A DNA stretch of 64,000 bases from JBBPZK01 sp965219175 (GTDB taxonomy: Bacteria > Actinomycetota > Rubrobacteria > Rubrobacterales > Rubrobacteraceae). The notes beneath the pieces are model-generated. The model was not told the DNA's origin and made no database searches. It saw only the letters and a program-made list of their open reading frames with translations. The position numbers were made by a program, and so were the translations under genes. The DNA is taken from positions 1,488,001 through 1,552,000 of the forward strand of contig CBDCNI010000001.1 of NCBI GenBank assembly GCA_965219175.1, written 5' to 3'. Position 1 is the first letter of the stretch; every line of letters starts with the position of its first letter. This document shows, piece after piece, positions 58,107 through 64,000 of the stretch.

Positions 58107-58991
58107 ATGACGGAGAATGATAGCAGGACAAACAGGATCGGACGCCACCTGCCGACCTCCGGCGGTATGAACAAGCTACTGGAACGTGCCGAACAACTAG
58201 GCTGCGAGACGGTCCAGGTTTTTGTATCGAACCCTCAAGGATGGGCCGAACCTACGCTCCGCCCCGACGCGGAATCTTTTATCGAGGGAGCGGGTAGTCT
58301 GGGGATCTCACCGGTGGTCGTCCACTCGAAGTACCTCATAAACCTCGCCTCTACGAAGCCCGAGAGCCGTGAGAGGTCCGTCCGGTCTCTGGCGAGCGAG
58401 TTGATCGCGGCCGGTGAGATCGGGGCTGAGTTGGTCGTCGTCCACTGTGGCAGTCACGGCGGTGACGGGGAAGAGGAGGGCTTGAAGAGACTCTCCGACG
58501 GCCTGGTCCGGGCTAGGGATATGGCCGCCGCCGAAGCCGGCAGCCGTCCACCGGCGGAGCCGATAGCTGAGAACTCGGTCGGTGCCGGGACCCAACTCTG
58601 CTCCACTTTCGAGGTTCTGGGACAGGTCGTGCGGAACGCGGAGGTGCGGGTGTGTATCGACACGGCGCATTCTTTCGTCGCCGGTTACGACCTCTCGACG
58701 CCGGACGGCGCCCGGAAGGTTGCGGAGGAGTTGCGGGAGAACCTTGGCTCCGGGGTGGCGCTGCTCCACCTCAACGACGCGAAAAACGAGCTCGGGAGTC
58801 ACAGGGACGGCCACCGCAGGATCGGTGAGGGGCAGGTTCCGGTCGAATCCTGGGCGGCGCTTTTCGACTCCCTTCCTGGGGTTCCAGTGGTGATGGAGAC
58901 GCCCTACGACACCCCTGAGGTAGACGCCGAGCAGGTCCGGATCGTCAAGGAATTGGCCGGCGGGTTGCCAAATACGGTGGAGAGAATATAG
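58107..58991 (+). CDS. nfo: Deoxyribonuclease IV (AP endonuclease, Nfo family)
   Basis: 294 residues, TIM barrel with three metal ions. IGRHLPTSGGMNKLLERAEQ (usual GAH/S...G), ETVQVFVSNPQGW, VVVHSKYLINLAS, LVVVHCGSHGG, PIAENSVGAG (metal Glu), VCIDTAHSFVAGYD and HLNDAKNELGSHRDGH (metal His/Asp), and VMETPYDTP. It cuts DNA 5' to abasic sites in base-excision repair. The start is leaderless in type. The next gene's -10 box overlaps the stop. Confidence 0.92.
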   Translation: MTENDSRTNRIGRHLPTSGGMNKLLERAEQLGCETVQVFVSNPQGWAEPTLRPDAESFIEGAGSLGISPVVVHSKYLINLASTKPESRERSVRSLASELIAAGEIGAELVVVHCGSHGGDGEEEGLKRLSDGLVRARDMAAAEAGSRPPAEPIAENSVGAGTQLCSTFEVLGQVVRNAEVRVCIDTAHSFVAGYDLSTPDGARKVAEELRENLGSGVALLHLNDAKNELGSHRDGHRRIGEGQVPVESWAALFDSLPGVPVVMETPYDTPEVDAEQVRIVKELAGGLPNTVERI

Positions 58992-58994
58992 AAT
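58989..58994 (+). promoter_or_regulatory. Leaderless-type -10 box (TAGAAT) overlapping nfo stop
   Basis: TAGAAT begins with the nfo stop codon TAG and is followed by six bases and ATG 59001. The HTH gene therefore probably has its own leaderless transcript. Confidence 0.6.
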
Positions 58995-59000
58995 CTGTCC

Positions 59001-59300
59001 ATGAAGACCCTGGATATAAGCCAGACGCGGCACGGTAAAGACCTTCTTTCGGCGATCGGCGAGACCCTGCGGACCGAGCGGACCGAGCGCGGCCTGACGC
59101 TGAGGCAGGTCTCTGAGGGTGCGCACGTCTCCGTCTCTTACCTGGCGGAGATCGAACGTGGCGAGAAGGATCCCTCCTCGCGGGTCCTGGAGAGCATCGC
59201 CGGCGGCCTGGACATGGAAGTGGGAGGGTTGCTGCTCCGCATCGCACTGGCCCTCGAACCGGACCCCGTTACTCCCCTAAAGGAGAGCCTGGCGGCGTAG
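59001..59300 (+). CDS. XRE/ClgR-like helix-turn-helix regulator
   Basis: 99 residues. The HTH lies at about 22-70: LRTERTERGLTLRQVSEGAH, VSVSYLAEIERGEKDPSSR, VLESIAGGLDMEV. This pattern is that of the ClgR group, which activates clp protease and stress genes in Actinomycetota; whether this one does is inference. No C-terminal sensor domain. Leaderless-type start at ATG 59001. It converges on a CPBP protease gene. Confidence 0.88.
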   Translation: MKTLDISQTRHGKDLLSAIGETLRTERTERGLTLRQVSEGAHVSVSYLAEIERGEKDPSSRVLESIAGGLDMEVGGLLLRIALALEPDPVTPLKESLAA

Positions 59301-59318
59301 AGACTCGTCCCCGCTGGG

Positions 59319-60332
59319 CTAGAACCCTCCGCCTCCAACGAAATACGCCAGCAGTATGCCTATAGAGTTGTAACCGGCGTGGGCCAGGAAGCTCGCCGAG
59401 GTGTTGACGTATTTGCGGAGTAGTCCGAGGCCGATCGCCAGTAGGAAGATAAAGACGAGCAGTACCGACGGGCCGTACTGGACGTGCATCGAGGCGAACA
59501 GTATCGAGGTCGGCACGATGCCGAGCACGGGCTGAAGCGCCCCGCGAAAGATTGTTTCTTCTCCGAGCGCCGCCCCGAACCCGATCAGCAACGCGAAGAA
59601 AACCGCCGAGACCGGCGAGAGCCCCTTCGGACTAAAGAGGTTGTTAGAAAGAGTGCCGACGCGCCGGGCGAGGTCCGGCTGGAGGTTCTGGAACAGGATA
59701 TTCGCGCTCGCCGAGACCGCGAACGCTAAGACGATAAACAGTGCTATGGCGATCAGGTGTTTGGCCTTTATACGTCCGTAGCCGAGCCTGGATAGCGTCT
59801 GGCGGAAGTTGCGGCGCACGCCGAGGCCCACGCCCGCCAGCCCGACGGCCACGAACGGAAGCTGGCTGGCCGCCACCGTCCCGACCGAGAGCCGGCCGGT
59901 CGAGAATAGCGCACTCACGTTCGATGACTGCGTAAAGACCAGGAAACTAACCGCGTTGTTGACGAGCACCATGACGAAAAGCCACAGCGCCAGGAAGATC
60001 GGCGGGTCGGCCCAGAAAGCGTTCTTCGGCGGACGGCCCATGATCTTCAGTAGCGGCGGTATGCACAGTCCGAGTCCCACGAGACCAGCTATCAGAGCCG
60101 CCACGCCACCCCCGACAAAAGCAAGTCGTTGGGAGTCTGGAACCAGGTCTCCCGTGGCGCGTAAGATCAAACCAAGCCCCACGGCGGCCCCGATGGCGGC
60201 TACCAGCAGGGAGAAGGCGAGCAGGCTGACCCACAGCGTAATTTCCGCGCTCCGGTTCTTTCTGGCCCACTGCGCCAGTAGCGCCAGGCCGACGACAAAA
60301 ATAGTGACCACAAAAGTCAAGAGCGCAGTCAA
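59319..60332 (-). CDS. CPBP-family intramembrane metalloprotease
   Basis: 337 residues with about nine hydrophobic helices. The C-terminal half holds the motif GEETIFRGALQPVLG (EExxxR), ILFASMHVQYGP (FxxxH) and LAHAGYNSIGILL (HxxxB). The N-terminal half has five helices of unknown role. It shares the FRGALQP stretch with the shorter CPBP gene at 43877. The ATG lacks a clear ribosome site. Followed upstream by an intergenic region with hairpins. Confidence 0.87.
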   Translation of the reverse strand: MTALLTFVVTIFVVGLALLAQWARKNRSAEITLWVSLLAFSLLVAAIGAAVGLGLILRATGDLVPDSQRLAFVGGGVAALIAGLVGLGLCIPPLLKIMGRPPKNAFWADPPIFLALWLFVMVLVNNAVSFLVFTQSSNVSALFSTGRLSVGTVAASQLPFVAVGLAGVGLGVRRNFRQTLSRLGYGRIKAKHLIAIALFIVLAFAVSASANILFQNLQPDLARRVGTLSNNLFSPKGLSPVSAVFFALLIGFGAALGEETIFRGALQPVLGIVPTSILFASMHVQYGPSVLLVFIFLLAIGLGLLRKYVNTSASFLAHAGYNSIGILLAYFVGGGGF

Positions 60333-60401
60333 CAGACACGAGCCTTTCTAGGTAAGATGGACTCTTTTAGAGCCACCTAAAGATTACCACGGAAGAGGGG
60401 G

Positions 60402-60541
60402 CCGGCCCGTGCGAGATCCACGGGCCGGGGTTTCACCGGGCCGGAAAGAGGGGGAAAGTAGGTGGGCTGGCCCAGTTATCCTTACTTTAATCGGACAAGG
60501 TTTCATCGCCGCAACTTTTTGATAACACTTCGATAACACTT
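60402..60541. other. Hairpin and tandem GATAACACTT repeat in intergenic region 60333-60560
   Basis: CGGCCCGTG (60402) and CACGGGCCG (60418) form a nine-pair stem around seven bases, inside a G-rich stretch with repeated GGCCGG. Further on, GATAACACTT occurs at 60521 and 60532 (11-base period, one helical turn). The latter looks like a pair of protein sites. No gene is visible in the region. Confidence 0.45.
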
Positions 60542-60560
60542 TTGCTGCACGCCGTCTTGC

Positions 60561-60854
60561 TTACGGGTCCCGGTTCTCACCCTGCTCCAACCCGTCGAGT
60601 ATGGGGCTAAGGGCTTCGTCTCTGGCGGTTTCGTACTCTTCAAGGTTCCCGGCTTGTTGAGCGAGCGCCGCCATGCGCCCGGTCAGGCCCGTACCGCCGC
60701 GGGTCGCGAGTATGCGCCATCCGAGTATCCTGTAGCAGCGCACAAGAAGCGGATCTTCTAACCCTCCTTCCAGCAAATCTTCGAGGGCCGCGTGGAGGGC
60801 TTCGGCCTCCGCCGTCGAGAGAGAAAGGTTTACCTCCATCTTCTCGCTATCCAA
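60561..60854 (-). CDS. Small helical hypothetical protein, 97 aa
   Basis: Unrecognised. Start TTG 60854 or ATG 60839 (MEVNLSLSTAEAEALHAALE). Mostly helical, acidic, with LEDLLEGGLEDPLLVRCYRI in the middle. It begins three bases after the stop of the 115-aa gene, so the two are an operon. Role unknown. Confidence 0.55.
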   Translation of the reverse strand: MDSEKMEVNLSLSTAEAEALHAALEDLLEGGLEDPLLVRCYRILGWRILATRGGTGLTGRMAALAQQAGNLEEYETARDEALSPILDGLEQGENRDP

Positions 60855-60857
60855 CGG

Positions 60858-61205
60858 TTAGAGGACTTTTTCGAGGTATATTCGTTCGCGGGTGATGACT
60901 AGCCGGAGGGCTTCCGGCGACTTTCCGAGGTAGCTGCTCCATTCGCTCTCGAAGACTTCGGAGTGGAGGGCGTCGGTCTTGATGGTCAGGCCGTCCGCGT
61001 TCTCTTCGAGGACTACCTCGTGTTCGGAGAGCTGTCCGCGCCGAACCGGGTCGCGGCGGTAAATGGAGTTGCGGGACCTGAAACTCTGTACGCTGGACGG
61101 CGTGGTGTTCAACTCTTGGGCGATCCACTCGTCCCCGCGCCCCTCTTCCACCCAGCGACGGATCCTGGCCGCGTGGGGCTTTAATGCTACTCTTCTGGTT
61201 TCCAA
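60858..61205 (-). CDS. Hypothetical DNA-binding-like protein, 115 aa
   Basis: Start TTG 61205 with AGGAG eight bases before. The N-terminal half (RIRRWVEEGRGDEWIAQELN, TTPSSVQSFRSRNSIYRR) resembles a helix-turn-helix of the kind that recognises short DNA sites. The second half is beta-like (LSEHEVVLEENADGLTIKTD). No family recognised. Immediately followed by the 97-aa gene. Confidence 0.6.
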   Translation of the reverse strand: METRRVALKPHAARIRRWVEEGRGDEWIAQELNTTPSSVQSFRSRNSIYRRDPVRRGQLSEHEVVLEENADGLTIKTDALHSEVFESEWSSYLGKSPEALRLVITRERIYLEKVL

Positions 61206-61289
61206 AGCCCCTTCTCCTCGCCTCTACACTCGTTTTCTAATCTATATGTATCACTTCTGGTTACCCGCCGCCAGAAATTGTCGGCTCTT

Positions 61290-61432
61290 CGATGGAGGAG
61301 TCCAATGGCTCGGTCGAGCATCAAACCGGCAAAGGCGACGAAGTGCATACCGGCTGCCAGCCACGGCAGCCTCTCATAATCCTTCACCAACCTCCGAAAC
61401 CTCGATCAGCATTCGACCTCACGGGCGAGGAG
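61290..61432 (-). pseudogene. Transposase remnant (IS5-like C-terminus), copy 1
   Basis: The minus strand reads SRFRRLVKDYERLPWLAAGM and HFVAFAGLMLDRAIG. This is the C-terminal end of an IS4/IS5-group transposase (RR-L-x-DYERL and L-x-HFVAFA patterns). A TGA interrupts the frame just upstream. Only about 45 codons are left. A related copy in the opposite direction lies at 62393. Neighbouring bases 61206-61289 and 61433-61555 hold nothing I can name. Confidence 0.65.
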
Positions 61433-61555
61433 CATCTCCCATAGTGAGATGAGAGACGCTCCATTTTGTCGAGCATCACTTTATCTGCGCCGGAAGGTTC
61501 CGGGTGACGGTCTATACGGTAGAACGGCCCGCTCGCGTCTGACGCCGACGCCTTG

Positions 61556-62230
61556 TTATTGCAAGGTAAAGAACAAGACGGTCCCGACTACCACGATCAG
61601 GAACAGCGCCACCAGCAATCCTATCGCAGCGGGGATCAGGACCACTAGCGCGGCCTTGCCGGTCGTCGTCTCGTGAACTTCCCGCACGCCGATAATGGAC
61701 AAGGCTATGGAAGCCACGGCGGCCACTATCGGTCCCAGTACCGGGATCCAACTCACGAGTTGCGCAACGTTTGCGTAAGAAATTACCCGGAACGTGGCCT
61801 CAAAACCGGTATTAGCGGGCTTGATAATCAGGGCGACCAGCAAATGCAGAATGCCAGCGCCTATGAACAACGCTATCGTAGAGATGATCGGTGTGAAGAA
61901 CATGGAGGCTATGAAGGCCCCGATCGCTCTCAATACGCCCCCGTCTCCTATGCCCACGGTGGCGTACAGTATCCCCAGAAAACCACCGATAACCGCCGAG
62001 ATCACGGCGCAGACCAGGGCGAAGATCAGGGGGTTCACAAAGTCTCCCCGCCTCGCTATGTTGCGAAAGAAGCCGACGGGATGGGTAACCAGATCCCCGA
62101 CCGCCCCCACGAAGCTTTGCAGGGGATCAGTATAGGTAAACTCCGTTGTTGCAGAGCTGATGGATACTTTACCTGGGTCTTCACCAGGATTGTCTCCCGC
62201 CACGCCGTAGTTCTGTTGATCCCTTTGCAT
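61556..62230 (-). CDS. YIP1-family membrane protein
   Basis: 224 residues from ATG 62230 (AAGGAG six bases before). A polar N-terminus of about 35 residues, then TDPLQSFVGAVGDLVTHPVG and FFRNIARRGDFVNPLIFALV, typical of bacterial YIP1 proteins. Five hydrophobic helices follow (about 70-95, 105-135, 155-185 and 190-222). Role unknown; probably a membrane scaffold or transport-related protein. It lies between two inverted transposase remnants. Confidence 0.8.
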   Translation of the reverse strand: MQRDQQNYGVAGDNPGEDPGKVSISSATTEFTYTDPLQSFVGAVGDLVTHPVGFFRNIARRGDFVNPLIFALVCAVISAVIGGFLGILYATVGIGDGGVLRAIGAFIASMFFTPIISTIALFIGAGILHLLVALIIKPANTGFEATFRVISYANVAQLVSWIPVLGPIVAAVASIALSIIGVREVHETTTGKAALVVLIPAAIGLLVALFLIVVVGTVLFFTLQ

Positions 62231-62392
62231 TACCAACTCCTTCTCTACGCTCTCCAGCTTACGAGATGAGCTTATTCCACAGCATGCGCCTTGCCATCGG
62301 TCCAGAGGAGTAGTTCGGGTGGTCCTTCAGAACCAACCGTGTTTAATCTGGTTGTGGAAAGCGATTTCGCTGGCGAGGTGCTTTGCCCGGCA

Positions 62393-62518
62393 TCGCGGTT
62401 TCGTCGGTTGGTGAAGGACTACGAGAGGTTGCTCTCTACTCTAGCCGGGCTGCACTTCGTCGCCTTCGCTTGTCTTTTTCCGCGCCAAGCAACCTCTATC
62501 CCCGGTACGGGTTCGTAA
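62393..62518 (+). pseudogene. Transposase remnant (IS5-like C-terminus), copy 2
   Basis: SRFRRLVKDYERLLSTLAGL and HFVAFACLFPRQ on the plus strand match copy 1 on the minus strand over about 30 residues and roughly three quarters of the bases. The frame before it has no catalytic motif. A broken end of the same or a sister element. Confidence 0.6.
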
Positions 62519-62524
62519 TACGCT

Positions 62525-62959
62525 CTAGCCGAGCGTCAGGTGCAGCATCCAGAGGACCAGGATTCCGCGCGCGCTCCAGGCAACGGTACGGACCCAGTTC
62601 GAAGTGACCAGGAAACGGTGGGCGCCGGGGTCGAAGCTGAGCCCCAGAGTGCGATGTCCCGGCACCTGCAACAACGTGGTAGAGAGCCAGACGACGGCCA
62701 GCAAGACCGCTCCTGCCCAGGGCAATAAGGCCGGCACAGGTTCCGGGGGCAGGAAAATCAGCAGCGCGGTCGTTGCCGCTTCCAGGAGCATCGGCGGCCC
62801 GACGACGTAGGTCGTGAGGCGTGAGTGGTCCTCGGAGTAGGCCGTGAATGACTCAGCTCCTACGCTCCCGAAAAGTGGATAGTGGACCACCTGCACGAAC
62901 CAGATCACACCTACCATCACGAGCGTCGCAGTCGCGTTCGCGAGGAGTAGAAGTTCCAC
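62525..62959 (-). CDS. Integral membrane protein, 144 aa
   Basis: Four hydrophobic helices (about 3-24, 52-72, 78-96 and 122-143). FVQVVHYPLFGSVGAESFTA in the first loop and SNWVRTVAWSARG near the end are distinctive and recur in unnamed actinobacterial membrane proteins. No function known. GTG start without a good ribosome site. It follows the renalase-like gene on the same strand by 19 bases. Confidence 0.7.
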   Translation of the reverse strand: MELLLLANATATLVMVGVIWFVQVVHYPLFGSVGAESFTAYSEDHSRLTTYVVGPPMLLEAATTALLIFLPPEPVPALLPWAGAVLLAVVWLSTTLLQVPGHRTLGLSFDPGAHRFLVTSNWVRTVAWSARGILVLWMLHLTLG

Positions 62960-62978
62960 GTATCGTTACCGGTGTTTC

Positions 62979-63974
62979 CTATTGCTCCCGGCCGAGCAGT
63001 CGGTCGGCGGCGGCGAGGCCGGAGAGTGACGCCCCTTCGACCTTCGGCTTGCTGAACGCGTCCCCGGCGAAGAGCAAAGGCGGGTCTTCATTAGCTGACA
63101 GGTACGAGTCTGGGTGGGCGTTCGTTACCCAACTGTAGCGCCAGCGGGCGAGTGAGGTGTCGAGCACCTTGCCTTCCAGAGACGTTCCTAGTTGTTGACC
63201 GGCGAGGTCGAGGAGTTGGCGGGAGATCTCCTCCTCGGGCTCGTCGTAGTGCTCGCGGCTCCAGCCCGGTCCGGCGTGGATGGTTATGCCGTTCGCCTCC
63301 GAGATGCCCTTCTGGCGATTGTCCCCGATCCAATCGAGCGGCTCACCCTTGATCTGGACACCACCGGGCTCCGGTATCACCGCCGGGCCGTCGAGCAGCG
63401 CCATGAGCGCCAGGCACGGATCGTAGGAGACCTCCTCCAACTCTCGCCGCACCTCATCCGAAAGTTCGAAGTTGCCGGAGGAGGCGAGCGCCAACGACTG
63501 CGGCACCGGAGCCGTCAGGATGAGGGCCGCGCCTTCCACCCGCATCCCGGACTCCGCAACCACTTCCCAAACACCGTCCCGCAGGTTTACCTCCACGACT
63601 CGCTCGCCGGTACGAACATCCAGGTCTCGCGCCAGGTACTTCGGGATGGACGTCATGCCTTGCGCGCCCCGGTAGCGGGGATGACCGTCTTCGCTACGCT
63701 CGCCACTCGCGTCCGTGAAACCACGGGTCCATTCCTCGACGACGCCGGCAGACATCCACTTTTCCACCAGCCCGCCGAATCGGTCACCTCGAACGGTGAA
63801 GAACTGGGTACCGTGGTCGAAGTTGCCGTCTCCGACGCGGCGGGTCGCCATCCGGCCGCCGACGCCGCGCCCCTTGTCCAGGACGACGACGCGCCACCCG
63901 CTGTCTCGCAACTCGTTGGCGGCGAGAAGGCCAGCCATACCGGCCCCGACTATTACGCAAGAGTTATCCGTCAT
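62979..63974 (-). CDS. Renalase-like FAD-dependent amine oxidase family protein
   Basis: 331 residues from ATG 63974. The FAD fold is at the start (CVIVGAGMAGLLAANELRD), followed by DKGRGVGGRMATRR and NFDHGTQFFTVRG, the renalase-type signature. PPLLFAGDAFSKPKVEGASL near the end is the second FAD motif. Renalases oxidise isomeric forms of NAD(P)H back to normal; other members are of unknown role. A GTG three codons upstream is an alternative start. Operon with the 144-aa membrane protein. Confidence 0.87.
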   Translation of the reverse strand: MTDNSCVIVGAGMAGLLAANELRDSGWRVVVLDKGRGVGGRMATRRVGDGNFDHGTQFFTVRGDRFGGLVEKWMSAGVVEEWTRGFTDASGERSEDGHPRYRGAQGMTSIPKYLARDLDVRTGERVVEVNLRDGVWEVVAESGMRVEGAALILTAPVPQSLALASSGNFELSDEVRRELEEVSYDPCLALMALLDGPAVIPEPGGVQIKGEPLDWIGDNRQKGISEANGITIHAGPGWSREHYDEPEEEISRQLLDLAGQQLGTSLEGKVLDTSLARWRYSWVTNAHPDSYLSANEDPPLLFAGDAFSKPKVEGASLSGLAAADRLLGREQ

Positions 63975-64000
63975 GGTCGTCACCTAGCTGCTCTTGGAGC

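Noticed and set aside
1..64000. tRNA, rRNA or CRISPR
   Set aside because: Scanning for T-loop sequences, rRNA blocks and evenly spaced direct repeats gave nothing. TTCGA matches all fall in coding frames.

Overview
The window looks like a chromosome segment of a high-GC Gram-positive bacterium of the Actinomycetota, most like Rubrobacter. This is inferred from gene content: class E sortases, a free-standing DR2241-type protein beside CbiX, a DehI-like protein, DUF2254 and DUF4349 proteins, a class I glutamine synthetase of about 443 residues, and many GTG and TTG starts. Coding density is high, on both strands, in short operons. I see no tRNA, rRNA or CRISPR array.

Layout. 0-6 kb: end of a HAD hydrolase, hisH-hisA, an ACT-domain malic enzyme, an AT-richer FRG-domain gene of foreign look, a thioredoxin-like ferredoxin and a DUF2795 gene. 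6-17 kb: NDH-2-like flavoprotein, alpha/beta hydrolase facing a DehI-like gene, an ECF sigma/membrane anti-sigma-like/DUF4349 lipoprotein operon, GNAT, DUF2254, and an ABC-2 exporter whose permease carries an in-frame TGA. 17-24 kb: class E sortase, class II aldolase, a sortase substrate, moaB, MBL hydrolase and pepA. 24-30 kb: MFS pump, two 'arsenosugar-type' glycosyltransferase genes, hisN and glnA. 31-34 kb: an accessory patch with a decayed IS1595-type element, three AT-rich small membrane-protein genes and an LPxTG-type surface protein. 34-44 kb: sulfotransferase, carboxylate-amine ligase, TMEM175-like channel, peroxiredoxin, CitG-like protein, CbiX plus DR2241, two BON-domain genes, phosphomannomutase and a CPBP protease. 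44-51 kb: an envelope cluster with sortase, PBP2, lgt, a VanX-like dipeptidase and an LTA-synthase-like sulfatase. 51-57 kb: Fur/Zur regulator, znuA-C-B-B, a Tat-exported zinc amidase and a rhomboid protease. 57-64 kb: nfo (AP endonuclease), an HTH regulator, a second CPBP protease, a YIP1 gene flanked by two inverted transposase remnants, and a renalase-like oxidase.

Two genome-scale patterns stand out. First, several genes have a -10 box of the form TANNNT placed 6 or 7 bases before ATG, the geometry of leaderless mRNAs. Second, several genes whose conserved N-terminus clearly continues upstream have no ATG, GTG or TTG there. In the best cases a strong Shine-Dalgarno sequence stands in front of ATC or ATA. 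These near-cognate starts may be real or may be base errors, and they are the most useful things to test.

Functionally the window is rich in envelope biology (two sortases, two predicted sorting-signal substrates, PBP2, Lgt, dipeptidase, sulfatase, amidase) and metal handling (Zn uptake with two similar operators, a chelatase pair). No defence island or biosynthetic gene cluster is visible apart from the lone FRG gene.
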